Shown here piece by piece: positions 25,477 through 33,934 of a stretch of 64,000 nt of DNA. The notes under the pieces were generated by a model. The model had not been told where the DNA came from and searched no databases. It was given only the letters and a program-made list of their open reading frames with translations. Position numbers and translations under genes: made by a program. The DNA is from Anaerolineae bacterium (GTDB lineage Bacteria > Chloroflexota > Anaerolineae > Promineifilales > Promineifilaceae): positions 297,089-361,088 of the forward strand of contig JAHDWK010000001.1 in NCBI GenBank assembly GCA_023382655.1, read 5' to 3'. Position 1 is the stretch's first letter. Every line of letters starts with the position of its first letter.

Positions 25477-27651
25477 CTACGGCCGTACCCGCAGCAGTCG
25501 CATCCCGTTCAACGTCACCAGCAGGGAGGTGCCCATGTCGGCGGCTACGGCCATCCACATGGTGCTTTTGCCGGCCAGCACCAACAGCACAAAAAAGAGT
25601 TTCACGCTAATGGCGAAGGCCACGTTAAAGCGGATATTGTTCATGGCCGCCCGGCTCAGCCGGTAGGCAAAGGGCAGCATTTTTAGCCCGTCGCTCATCA
25701 AGGTTATGTCGGCCGTTTCCATGGCCTGTGCCGTCGCTCCTGCGCCGCCGATGGCAATGCCCACGTCGGCGGCGGCTAACGCGGGCGCATCATTGATGCC
25801 GTCACCGACCATGGCCACCTTGCCAAACTGTTGCTGCAGGTCGCGCACGGCCGTCACCTTATCCCCCGGCATCAGTTCCGCCCGCACATCCGTCACTCCC
25901 ACCGTCTGGGCAATGGCCTGGGCCACCGCTGCCTGATCGCCGGTGAGCATGATGGTGTGGGCAATGCCCGCCTCTTGCAGTTGGCGTAGCACCGCCTGGC
26001 TGTCTGGGCGCACGGTGTCCGCTACGCTAATTGTGCCCTGGTAACGGCCGTCCACACTCACCAACAGGGGCGTATAACCCTGCGCGGCATCATTCCGCGC
26101 CTGTGTGCAGGCAACGGCCGTGTGTGGCACGTTGGCCTCAAAATAAGTGTGGCTGCCGATGGTGATAGTACGGCCGTCCACCTGCCCCGTCACCCCCTGC
26201 CCGGTCAGGGCTGTTACCCCCGTCGCTGGCGTAAATTGCTGATCCAGGCCACGCACGGCCGTCTCTTGCACAATCGCCTGCGCCAACGGATGTTCACTTT
26301 GCTGCTCCACCGCCCCGGCCAATGCCAGCAAATCGTTACAATCGGCGCACGACCCATCATCACACACGGCCGTGCGCAGCGCCACCACTGCCGGTTTACC
26401 TTCGGTCAACGTGCCCGTCTTGTCAAAAGCAATTGCCTGCACCCGGCTCAACGCCTCCACAAACGCGCCGCCCTTAAACAACACGCCATGCCGCGCCCCA
26501 TTGCTGATGGCGCTGACAATGGCTACCGGCGTACTGATGACCAACGCGCAGGGGCAGGCCACCACCAGCAGCGCCAGCCCCCGATAGAGCCAGCCAAATG
26601 AATCCCCCTCGTTCAAAAATGGCTGCCCGAAAAAGAGCGGCGGAATTGTGGCTACCAACAGCGCCAACACCATCACCGCCGGGGTGTAAATACGGGCGAA
26701 CTGGTCTACAAACCGTTCGGCTGGCGCTTTTTTCTCCTGGGCCTCTTCTACCATCTGGATGATGCGGCTGATGGTGTTGTCGGCCGCCCGATGGGTCACT
26801 TCCACTTCCAACGCGCCTGGTCCGTTGATGCTGCCCGCAAAAACGGCATCCCCCGGCTGCCGCTCAACGGGGATGCTTTCGCCGGTGATGGGCGCCTGGT
26901 TGAGCGCGGAACTGCCGGAGCGGACACGGCCGTCCATAGCCACCCGCTCCCCCGGTTTCACCAGAATCACGTCGCCAATTTGCAATTCGAGGATGGGGAT
27001 GCGCTGCGGACGGCCGTCTTGGAGCAATGTCGCCTCTTGGGGTGCTACCGCCATCAGGCTGCGAATGGCGTGGCGGGCGCGCCCGGCGGTATACCCTTCC
27101 AGCGCTTCGCCAATGGCAAACAGCACCATGACCATGCCCGCCTCGGTGTATGCGCCAATCAACACCGCTCCCACCGCCGCCACCGTCATCAGCACATTGA
27201 TGTTGATCTCATGATTCAGGCGCACGGCCGTCCATGCACTACGGGCAATGGGCCAACCTGCCGCCACCATCGCCGCCACCGACAGGGCATCAACCCAGGC
27301 CAGTTCTTGCCCGCCAATTTCCACCAGCAGCAGGCCGGGCAAAATGAGCAGCGCCCCCAACAGCGCCAGCCGCGTCTCTGTTCGCTGCCACATAAATTGC
27401 CAAAAGTTCGGTGGCGTGTTGGGCAAGACGGAATCTTGCCCACCCTCTTTTACGTCATACCCCAACTGGCGTACCTGAGCGACCACTGCTTCCCGGCTAA
27501 CCTCGCCCACTAACGTCATCTTCTCGGTAGTAAAGTTAATTTCACATTGGCTGACGCCTGCCAGTTGTCCCACCCCTTTTTCCAATGTCCGCGCACAGCC
27601 AGCGCAGTCCATTCCTTGAATTTCAAAAGTGTAAGTTTGTTTATTAGTCAT
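25477..27651 (-). CDS. Heavy metal translocating P1B-type ATPase (Zn/Cd/Pb type)
   Basis: A 724-residue pump. An N-terminal heavy-metal domain has GMDCAGCARTLE; then TM segments, the actuator TGESIPVE, the ion site CPCALVIST, phosphorylation motif DKTGTLTEGKP, SEHPLAQAI, and hinge GDGINDAPALA. The last TM has ADMGTSLLVTLNGMRLL, with the Asp typical of the Zn/Cd/Pb subgroup (ZntA/CadA), not the Cu subgroup. An unusual cysteine cluster, CDDGSCADC, lies in the nucleotide domain before SEHPLA. The gene contains ten copies of the ACGGCCGT octamer (for example 25479, 26044, 26170, 27010). No metal regulator is adjacent. Confidence 0.93.
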   Translation of the reverse strand: MTNKQTYTFEIQGMDCAGCARTLEKGVGQLAGVSQCEINFTTEKMTLVGEVSREAVVAQVRQLGYDVKEGGQDSVLPNTPPNFWQFMWQRTETRLALLGALLILPGLLLVEIGGQELAWVDALSVAAMVAAGWPIARSAWTAVRLNHEININVLMTVAAVGAVLIGAYTEAGMVMVLFAIGEALEGYTAGRARHAIRSLMAVAPQEATLLQDGRPQRIPILELQIGDVILVKPGERVAMDGRVRSGSSALNQAPITGESIPVERQPGDAVFAGSINGPGALEVEVTHRAADNTISRIIQMVEEAQEKKAPAERFVDQFARIYTPAVMVLALLVATIPPLFFGQPFLNEGDSFGWLYRGLALLVVACPCALVISTPVAIVSAISNGARHGVLFKGGAFVEALSRVQAIAFDKTGTLTEGKPAVVALRTAVCDDGSCADCNDLLALAGAVEQQSEHPLAQAIVQETAVRGLDQQFTPATGVTALTGQGVTGQVDGRTITIGSHTYFEANVPHTAVACTQARNDAAQGYTPLLVSVDGRYQGTISVADTVRPDSQAVLRQLQEAGIAHTIMLTGDQAAVAQAIAQTVGVTDVRAELMPGDKVTAVRDLQQQFGKVAMVGDGINDAPALAAADVGIAIGGAGATAQAMETADITLMSDGLKMLPFAYRLSRAAMNNIRFNVAFAISVKLFFVLLVLAGKSTMWMAVAADMGTSLLVTLNGMRLLRVRP

Positions 27652-27790
27652 CGTCCATTCATTCCTGGTTGCAGGTTGCCACCATCCTACACCTTCAAGG
27701 CGGGTTGAAAGTCAAGAAACAAGCGTGGGCAGATTTGTTCGCCAGGCGGGGATTACCGAAACATTTAGTTAAGTTTCATTAATCGCCGGA

Positions 27791-29200
27791 TTACGGCGCG
27801 AATTGCTCTGGGACAATGGGCTGCCGGTTGGGTGACAGGGGGGCGGGGAAATAGTTTTGCAGCGTATACACCATCACCGGGTAGATAAGCTGTTGCGCTT
27901 CGTTGGCAATATCGGCAAAGCCATTTCCCAGATACCAGATAGCCGCCCCTTTCACTTCCGGGTAGGGCGCATACAACCGTGCTGCCCAGGCTACGTCGGC
28001 CATTGCCTGATCCGGTGGCGGCACATGTTCGTAGGCCCAGCCCCACTCGGTAATCAAGACGGTGGGGCGGGGGATGCCATTGGCGTCGGCAATGCGGAAC
28101 AACTCCTGAAAGCGGCCCACTTTGTACGGATACGCATCGCCAATATCGGCCACCAGATAGCTATATTCATGCAGCGCCACTGCCAGCCGCTCCGGGTTTT
28201 GCCCGGCCAGCCGCAGGAATTGCAGCATGGATGGCGTCTGCCAGTGCGCCGGTTCTGGCTCACCGGAGGCCCAGCCAAAAGCGGCCCAATTGAAGCCATC
28301 TTGCATAGCCAGTTCGGCCGTTGTCAGGGCAAACTGGCCCAGCCATTCGGCCTGATTTTTGTCTATCTCGTTGATGGTTTCAACCCAGACCAGGGAGGGG
28401 TCTAGTTCGGGGGGGAAGGCGTCGCGATGCATTTGCCAGTGTAGAGCAGCCGCCTGGTCGGGCGGTAGGGCGTAGTTAGGCACATCCCAATCGTAGTCGC
28501 CGCCGGAGGTTTTGCGGTAGACCAGCACGTGGGGCACACCGCTGGCCCGTTTGAGTTCCTGGGCAAAGAGGATGGGCTGAGCATTGTCTACGCTTTTGAG
28601 GAAAAAGGGCACGCCGGCTTCATCCAGGCGGCGCATCCATTCGTCCAACCCGGCAGCATTACCCCCGACGCCGACGTGAAACCCGATCTTGACGGTCGCC
28701 ATCTCTTGCCCCTGGGCGCGCAGTTCATGGCGAATGGCGGCGAAGTCGAGGGTAGGAATAGGCGTTGGCGATGGCGTCGGTGAGGGTGTAGGGGTGAGCA
28801 GGGGAGCAGGTGAGGGGGTAACGGTGGGTTGGACGGGATCGGTGATGATGGGCAGGTAAACCTGACCGGGGTAGGCGACGGCCGGTGGTGAGGTGGTGAG
28901 GGGGGGCACGGCCGTACCTGTTGGCGCGCTGTACGGTTCTGGTGTGGGCGTAGCTGGTGGGGTAGCTGGTAGTGGGTACGGAGACGGTACGGCCGTCTCC
29001 AAACTGGCAGCGATAGCCGTAGGCGCTGGTGGTAAGGGCGTGGCCGTTGGGGTAGGGGCAGGGCGGCAGGCAGCGACGGCCGTGAGCAGCAAAAAGATGA
29101 GCAGGTGGGCGATGGGGACATCGCGGGGTGACAAGGTGAGGGGGTGAGTGTGTGTCACCCTGTCACCCCTCCACCTTGTCACCTGGTCATAGTCAGCCAA
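27791..29200 (-). CDS. Glycosidase-like lipoprotein with Thr/Pro-rich linker
   Basis: About 469 residues. A hydrophobic segment ends in LTAVAAC, a lipobox, so the protein is probably lipid-anchored. A ~120-residue stretch rich in Pro and Thr follows (TPTPSPTPSPTPIPT), then a TIM-barrel-like domain with VETINEIDKN and VLITEWGWAYEH, clan A style acid/base and nucleophile positions. It parallels the secreted glycosidase-like protein at 16899. The start is uncertain: TTG at 29200 overlaps the upstream peptidase stop by eight bases, and the first ~25 codons run through a dispersed GTGACA repeat, so the true start may lie closer to the lipoprotein signal. Confidence 0.7.
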   Translation of the reverse strand: MADYDQVTRWRGDRVTHTHPLTLSPRDVPIAHLLIFLLLTAVAACRPAPTPTATPLPPAPTAIAASLETAVPSPYPLPATPPATPTPEPYSAPTGTAVPPLTTSPPAVAYPGQVYLPIITDPVQPTVTPSPAPLLTPTPSPTPSPTPIPTLDFAAIRHELRAQGQEMATVKIGFHVGVGGNAAGLDEWMRRLDEAGVPFFLKSVDNAQPILFAQELKRASGVPHVLVYRKTSGGDYDWDVPNYALPPDQAAALHWQMHRDAFPPELDPSLVWVETINEIDKNQAEWLGQFALTTAELAMQDGFNWAAFGWASGEPEPAHWQTPSMLQFLRLAGQNPERLAVALHEYSYLVADIGDAYPYKVGRFQELFRIADANGIPRPTVLITEWGWAYEHVPPPDQAMADVAWAARLYAPYPEVKGAAIWYLGNGFADIANEAQQLIYPVMVYTLQNYFPAPLSPNRQPIVPEQFAP

Positions 29201-30296
29201 CGGTGATCAACTCGCGGGTGAAGGAGGTCAGGCAGCGGTAGCCGGTTTCGGTGATGAAGATGTTGTCTTCAATGCGCACGCCGCCTTTGCCGGGGATGTA
29301 AATGCCCGGTTCTACCGTGAACAGGTTGCCGGGACGCAGCGGTTCGGTATTGCCCTGCATCATCGAGGGTGGCTCGTGCCCTTCAATGCCCAGCCCATGC
29401 CCGGTGCGGTGGATGAAGTATTCACCATACCCGGCGTCATCAATCACATCGCGCGCGGCCGTGTCCACTTCTTCACACAACACGTCCGGCCCGCTGGCCT
29501 GCACACCCTGTTCATTTGCCAACCTCACCGCTTCATAAATGCGGCGGGACTCCGCATCAATCTCGCCGACCGCAAAGGTGCGGGTGATGTCGGAAGAGTA
29601 ACCATCCACAAGGCAGCCCCAATCAATCACCAGCAAATCCCCAGCAGCCAACGGCCGGTCGGTGGGCACGGCGTGGGGCGAGGCCCCGTTTGGCCCGGTG
29701 GAGACAATGGGGCCAAAGGCGATGCCGTCCGCGCCGCCATCCAACTGGTATTGGCGCAGCCGGGCGGCCACCTGCTTTTCCGTCATGCCGATTTTAATTT
29801 CGGGGATGAGCCGTTCGATGGCGTGTTCGGCAATAGCGATGGCTTTTTCCACAGCGGCGATCTCGTCGGCATCTTTCACGCCGCGCAGCGCCATCAGGAT
29901 CGGTTCGGCGTGGGTGGTTTGCAGGCCAGGCGCATACCGTTTGAGCGCCTCATATTCCAGTACGCGCATGTGCAGCGATTCCACCGCCAGCAGGTAATCG
30001 GCCAGTTCCAGGTGGGCGCAGGCGCGCTGGAACGCGCTGGTGAACCCTTCCTCGTCCGTCCAATCAAAAATGCGGTCGGGACGAATGCCCACTTCTCTGG
30101 CTTTCATCGCTTCCAGCACAGGGATGATGATGGCCGGGTCGTCGTCGGCGGGGAAAAAGAGGACAACGGGGCGCTCGCTGAGGTGGGAATGGATGCCGCT
30201 GAGGTATTCCATGTTGGGGCCGGGCACCACAGCCAACCCATCCACGCCGTGCGCCAACATCTCTTTGGTCAATTTTTGCAGGCGGTCTGTTCTCAT
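29193..30296 (-). CDS. M24 family metallopeptidase (Xaa-Pro peptidase-like)
   Basis: A 367-residue creatinase-fold aminopeptidase/prolidase. The N-terminal domain precedes the catalytic pita-bread domain, whose metal ligands are in LLVIDWGCLVDGYSSDITR (two Asp), HRTGHGLGIEGHEPP (His), FTVEPGIYIPGKGG (Glu) and VRIEDNIFITE (Glu). It removes or cleaves N-terminal residues before proline. The start ATG has no strong Shine-Dalgarno. Its stop overlaps the start of the glycosidase-like lipoprotein gene. Confidence 0.92.
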   Translation of the reverse strand: MRTDRLQKLTKEMLAHGVDGLAVVPGPNMEYLSGIHSHLSERPVVLFFPADDDPAIIIPVLEAMKAREVGIRPDRIFDWTDEEGFTSAFQRACAHLELADYLLAVESLHMRVLEYEALKRYAPGLQTTHAEPILMALRGVKDADEIAAVEKAIAIAEHAIERLIPEIKIGMTEKQVAARLRQYQLDGGADGIAFGPIVSTGPNGASPHAVPTDRPLAAGDLLVIDWGCLVDGYSSDITRTFAVGEIDAESRRIYEAVRLANEQGVQASGPDVLCEEVDTAARDVIDDAGYGEYFIHRTGHGLGIEGHEPPSMMQGNTEPLRPGNLFTVEPGIYIPGKGGVRIEDNIFITETGYRCLTSFTRELITVG

Positions 30297-30380
30297 AGCT
30301 TGTCTCCTGGGGTGATTTTAACGCAGAGGCGCGGAGGCGCAGAGGAAAACCTTCGCGTTTATTCGCGTTCTTCGCGGATG

Positions 30381-30896
30381 TTAATGGCCTGATGGGTCCA
30401 GTTCGATTAATTGCACACCGGCCGGGACGGATTCACCCTGGGTGCAGTGGACGGCCGTGACCACCCCGCCATAGGGCGCTTGAATGGGAATAACCATTTT
30501 CATGGATTCCAACAAAATGAGCCGGTCGCCTTCGGCTACGGTGTCGCCCACGTTCACCAGGATTTCGGTGACAACGGCGGGGATGGCGGCGGCGAGAGAG
30601 ACGTTTTCCTGGCTGCTGTGCCCCCGTTCGCGGATGCGCTCGGCGGTGAAGACACGGCCGTTGACCCACAGTTGCCGTTTGTCTCCCTCTTTGTGCCCGG
30701 CCAGCCGGATGCGCTGGCGTGTACCGTCTGGCTGCGTCCATTCCAGCAGGGCGGTGTGGCTGTCGTGGTGGAGGAGGTGGCACACGGCCGTGAATCCGTC
30801 CGCCGTCAGGTGTATCTCATCCCCCGACCGGGACCCTTGCCGGGTAGCTTCAAATTCCCGTTCGATGCCATCAATTGCCAGCTTGAACTTTGCCAT
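30381..30896 (-). CDS. Biotin/lipoyl carrier domain protein
   Basis: About 171 residues. The C-terminal ~75 residues form a biotinyl domain with the biotinylation motif ESMKM (Lys modified), flanked by VNVGDTVAEGDRLILL and APYGGVVTAVHCTQGESV. The N-terminal ~90 residues resemble the linker found in stand-alone carrier proteins of acyl-CoA or pyruvate carboxylase type enzymes. The ATG at 30896 starts MAKFKLAID. It overlaps the end of the AviRa-like gene by 26 bases. No carboxylase or transferase subunit is adjacent, so the acceptor enzyme is elsewhere. Confidence 0.85.
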   Translation of the reverse strand: MAKFKLAIDGIEREFEATRQGSRSGDEIHLTADGFTAVCHLLHHDSHTALLEWTQPDGTRQRIRLAGHKEGDKRQLWVNGRVFTAERIRERGHSSQENVSLAAAIPAVVTEILVNVGDTVAEGDRLILLESMKMVIPIQAPYGGVVTAVHCTQGESVPAGVQLIELDPSGH

Positions 30897-31647
30897 ACCC
30901 TGGTTGTAGCAGAAAAACGCGCCGCTTGCCAATTTGAAATCGCGCCTGCTGCCGGTATTGGTCGTGACGGCACGTTTGCGCCTTGTCGGCGGCAATGGCC
31001 ACCAGGGTATGGGGCGACAAAACGACCAGGAGCGAGTCAAGCAGTTGCCAGAGCAGGTCGGCCGTATCGGTTGTTACCCCTTGCCAGTTGGCGCGACGGC
31101 CGTAGGGCACATCAGCCACGATTATATCAACCGACTGTCCCACCAGTTCCCGCCGTAAGTCGTCTGGTTGCAGGGCATTGGCCGCAAACAGGCGTGTTTC
31201 AATGGCATGATGTGCCAGATTTTGCCGCAACTGTTGTTGTAGACGGGCGGCGCTTTGCAAAGCATCGGCATGGGAAGCCTTGCCATAGACTGCGTGCAGG
31301 GTCTCAATTTCGGCTATGCGGTTGTGCAGGCCAACGGCCGTGAGCAGCCCCAGGTTACGGGCGGCAAAAGAGAGGGCATCGGCATCCACATCTGAACCGC
31401 TAATGGCTTTGATGTGCGGCCAATGCAGCCAGGCGCACACCGCCAGATGGTACGCGCTGCCACAGCAGGGATCGTAGATAGTGACAGGTTCGGTTAGCCC
31501 TTGTTTTTGCCGGATGGACTGGCAGCGTAAAAAGATTTCGCTAATCAACCGGGCGGGAAAGGTGGCCTGCCCCGGCGCACCATAAAAGACACGGCCGCTG
31601 GCGTAATCGCTGTAATCCTGGCCGGGTGGGGTGAACTGGTAGGGCAT
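30871..31647 (-). CDS. AviRa-like 23S rRNA methyltransferase family protein
   Basis: A 258-residue SAM-dependent methyltransferase. IYDPCCGSAYHLAV (SAM loop), ISGSDVDADALSFAARNLGLL, the YGKASHADALQSAARL segment and VADVPYGRRANWQG with a (D)VPYG catalytic-type motif match AviRa, the avilamycin-resistance methyltransferase that modifies 23S rRNA in Streptomyces, including the characteristic DPCCGS-Y. This assignment is from memory of the family. No orthosomycin biosynthesis genes are nearby, so it may be a housekeeping or intrinsic resistance gene. It overlaps the biotin carrier gene. Confidence 0.75.
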   Translation of the reverse strand: MPYQFTPPGQDYSDYASGRVFYGAPGQATFPARLISEIFLRCQSIRQKQGLTEPVTIYDPCCGSAYHLAVCAWLHWPHIKAISGSDVDADALSFAARNLGLLTAVGLHNRIAEIETLHAVYGKASHADALQSAARLQQQLRQNLAHHAIETRLFAANALQPDDLRRELVGQSVDIIVADVPYGRRANWQGVTTDTADLLWQLLDSLLVVLSPHTLVAIAADKAQTCRHDQYRQQARFQIGKRRVFLLQPGYGKVQAGN

Positions 31648-31822
31648 GGTATTCGTAAACCGTGAGCCGTAAACCGTAATCCGATTGATCGGCGTCGGGT
31701 GCAGCGCAACAAGGCTTGCTCACCGGTTTATGCCCGGTATTTTGACAGATTTTTGGGGAAATACAAAGGGCATGAAGATGAAGGGGTAACGAGGTGATCT
31801 AATCTCTCAATCTCAGATTACT

Positions 31823-32047
31823 TCATGCTGGCGTTTTCTCGATTGCAGTGCGCAGGTCAGCCAGGAACTGTTCTTGGGGCAGGTTGTAGATGCGGGCCAC
31901 GGCCGTGACCTCACAAAATGGCGCTACGGCACAGCCCAGACAGGCCAGACCATACTGCCGGAAGATGACGGCCGTGTCCGGCCAACGGCGCAGCACTTCA
32001 TCAATGGTCAGTTTGTCGAGTTCTTCCGGTGAGGTGGCCATAATCAT
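31823..32047 (-). CDS. DUF1858 domain protein, last gene of the nos cluster
   Basis: A 74-residue protein. LTIDEVLRRWPDTAVIFRQYGLACLGCAVAPFCEVTAVA matches DUF1858, a small domain with a CxxC (here CLGC) and a third Cys, often fused or adjacent to redox proteins (ScdA/RIC-like and hybrid cluster neighbours). It is the last gene after the cytochrome c lipoprotein on the same strand. A 31-base hairpin lies one base before its start codon at 32047. Confidence 0.75.
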   Translation of the reverse strand: MIMATSPEELDKLTIDEVLRRWPDTAVIFRQYGLACLGCAVAPFCEVTAVARIYNLPQEQFLADLRTAIEKTPA

Positions 32048-32048
32048 G

Positions 32049-32079
32049 AGCGACTGGAGATCAGTAATCTCCAGTCGCT
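32049..32079. repeat. Perfect hairpin at the DUF1858 start codon
   Basis: AGCGACTGGAGAT (32049-32061) pairs with its exact complement (32067-32079) around CAGTA. On the coding (minus) strand the only ribosome-binding-like GGAG lies in the stem, one base separating the hairpin from the ATG, so translation of the downstream gene may depend on its opening. It may also be only another intergenic repeat. Confidence 0.7.
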
Positions 32080-32090
32080 AATCTCACTCA

Positions 32091-32495
32091 TTATTTTTCT
32101 AGCGTGCGCAAATAGGCGATAATGTCCAACAATTTGGCATCATCTAAAGCCGGATTGCCACCCTTAGGCGGCATGTCTACACCGGTCGTGTTGAGCGGAT
32201 CGCTGGCGGGGCGACCTGTTTTTAAAAATTCCAACATCTCGGCATCGCTTCTTTCGCTGACGAAGGTGCTGGTGGTCAAATCCTTGCCCAGCCCTGTAAC
32301 CCCCAACCCTTCCGGTCCGTGGCAGGCGGAGCAGGTACCGACAAAGAGGGGTTGTCCCGCTTCTGGATCGCCGGACGAAGTGGCTTCTTCACGGGGTGCT
32401 ACCGCAGCCGGTTCATTGCTACCACCACCGCCGCAACCTGCCAGCACCCAGGCGACGAGCAAGATGAATACCAGTATTACAAGTTGTTTTTTCAT
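32091..32495 (-). CDS. Cytochrome c lipoprotein of the nos cluster
   Basis: A 134-residue monohaem cytochrome. The signal peptide ends in VLAGC, a lipobox; after a short acidic linker the haem motif is CSACHGPEG, and the distal methionine is probably in GVDMPPKGG, as in class I cytochromes c. The ATG at 32495 has GGAGAATCAAAA before it. Clade II nos clusters carry one or more cytochromes c that may deliver electrons to NosZ; position here supports that role. Confidence 0.85.
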   Translation of the reverse strand: MKKQLVILVFILLVAWVLAGCGGGGSNEPAAVAPREEATSSGDPEAGQPLFVGTCSACHGPEGLGVTGLGKDLTTSTFVSERSDAEMLEFLKTGRPASDPLNTTGVDMPPKGGNPALDDAKLLDIIAYLRTLEK

Positions 32496-32529
32496 TTTTG
32501 ATTCTCCACTTTTTGTTTGTGTATGATTT

Positions 32530-33030
32530 CTAGTGGGACATGGAGTGTCCATGTCCGCCTAAAATGCCAGATTTGGCTAAAGCGAGCAGTTGGTCAAGGG
32601 ACACGGCCGTGCCGCCCCCCTGTGCCACCAATACATCCGCTCCGGCCTCATCAGCCGCCGCCACAACGCCGGCCCCCATGGGGGTGATAATCGTTTCACT
32701 CAGCACATAAACCGCCTCATCCCCACGCACCCACTCCTCCGTCTCATAATCATGCACCCAGAAAAGATGCACATCCTCCTGGTGCTCGATGTGATACATG
32801 GCCATGTCCTCAATACTTTCAAAGAGACGTACATCCCCCGTTTTGGTAGTGTATGAAGCAGCAAATTGCGGTTCGCTGATGATCATGCCGCATTGCACAC
32901 ATACGTCACGGCCGTAGGCAATCTCCGGCGGTGTATCCAGGTTGTTGCCGCTGCAAGCGGTAAGAGCCAGTAAGAAGGAAGCGGTGAGCAGTAAGCAGTA
33001 AGCAGTGAGACGGGCGGCCATGATTTTCAT
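32530..33030 (-). CDS. nosL: NosL copper lipoprotein
   Basis: A 166-residue lipoprotein. The signal peptide ends LALTAC, then GRDVCVQCGMIISEPQFAASY, the NosL Cu(I) motif CxxCGM, followed by DVRLFESIEDMAMY and VRGDEAVYVL. NosL delivers copper to apo-NosZ. Start ATG at 33030 is preceded by AAGGAAAA. An odd feature: codons for AYCLLLTAS in the signal peptide come from a tandem CTGCTTA word shared with intergenic repeats (48692-48757). Confidence 0.9.
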   Translation of the reverse strand: MKIMAARLTAYCLLLTASFLLALTACSGNNLDTPPEIAYGRDVCVQCGMIISEPQFAASYTTKTGDVRLFESIEDMAMYHIEHQEDVHLFWVHDYETEEWVRGDEAVYVLSETIITPMGAGVVAAADEAGADVLVAQGGGTAVSLDQLLALAKSGILGGHGHSMSH

Positions 33031-33059
33031 TTTTCCTTCGCGCCCTTCGCGGATCAGTT

Positions 33060-33887
33060 TCATAAATCACCTCGTTTGCTAAAAATGACGAACGCCGCGC
33101 CAAAAGTAACGATGATCCACAGCGTCAACAGCCCCACCAGCAGCCAGGGTAGATTGTCCCCAAACTGGTGTACGGCATATTGCCCCACCGGCCCCAGCGT
33201 ATCCAGCGTGGCCCGTAGACTGAAAATGGCGCCCAATTTGAACACCTGCAAGGGATTCAAAATGAGCGCGCCCCATAAAATGGCCGGGCTGGGCCGGGTG
33301 CTAATGGCAAAGCCGATCAGTCCCAAATCGCCCAGAAACACTAGCGCCAACCAGAGGATCAGGGCGGCCCCCGAAGCTGCCGCCGCTTTGCGCGTCAGAC
33401 TGCTGATGACAAACCCAAGTCCCAACGCCGCCAGGGCCAGCAGCCAGGAGAAACCAGCCAGTTTTAAATAGATAAACGTGTTGCCACCGCCACCGGCGCT
33501 CAAACCCAGACCGGCTAGGCCGAAACCCATTGCTAGCGCCGCCAGCACGGCCAACGCCGCGCCCAGCGCCTTGCCAAAAAAGAGTTCACCCCGGCTGATG
33601 GGTTGGGCCAGCAGATAAAGTAGCGTGCCCCGTTCCCGGTCACCGGCGATAGCGCCCGCACCCACGCTCAGCCCAATAAGGGGCACAAACAGTAGCAGAG
33701 CGTTGATCAGACTGGCGGCGGTACGGCCGAAACCGCCCAGGCCGCTGTATCCGGCCGAAGCCAGCCCGGCCCGCGACAGCGCCAATGCCAGCCCGGCAAA
33801 ACCCAGGCCGTAGAACCATAACCATTTATTGCGCAGCGCTTCCCGTAGTTCTCGTTGGGCAATGGCCCAAAGTAGTGTGAGTTCCAT
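33060..33887 (-). CDS. nosY: NosY-like ABC transporter permease
   Basis: A 275-residue ABC-2 type permease with six membrane segments. WAIAQRELREALRNKWLWFYGLGFAGL is the usual N-terminus of NosY-like subunits, and GDRERGTLLYLLAQPISRGELFFGK is the conserved cytoplasmic motif of the family. It works with the NosF ATPase in maturation of NosZ. The ATG at 33887 is chosen; the frame is open upstream only through the dispersed hairpin at 33902-33928. The stop is next to the nosL start. Confidence 0.9.
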   Translation of the reverse strand: MELTLLWAIAQRELREALRNKWLWFYGLGFAGLALALSRAGLASAGYSGLGGFGRTAASLINALLLFVPLIGLSVGAGAIAGDRERGTLLYLLAQPISRGELFFGKALGAALAVLAALAMGFGLAGLGLSAGGGGNTFIYLKLAGFSWLLALAALGLGFVISSLTRKAAAASGAALILWLALVFLGDLGLIGFAISTRPSPAILWGALILNPLQVFKLGAIFSLRATLDTLGPVGQYAVHQFGDNLPWLLVGLLTLWIIVTFGAAFVIFSKRGDL

Positions 33888-33901
33888 GTTGTTGTCCACG
33901 T

Positions 33902-33928
33902 GTAGGACGATTTTCAAAATCGTCCTAC
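33902..33928. repeat. Dispersed 27-base hairpin, variant copy
   Basis: GTAGGACGATTTT and its complement around a single C, the same core (CGATTTTCAAAATCG) as the copies at 11147 and 15875 but with altered outer bases on both arms, so pairing is conserved while sequence changes. It lies in the gap between nosDF and nosY. Confidence 0.85.
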
Positions 33929-33934
33929 AAAAAA

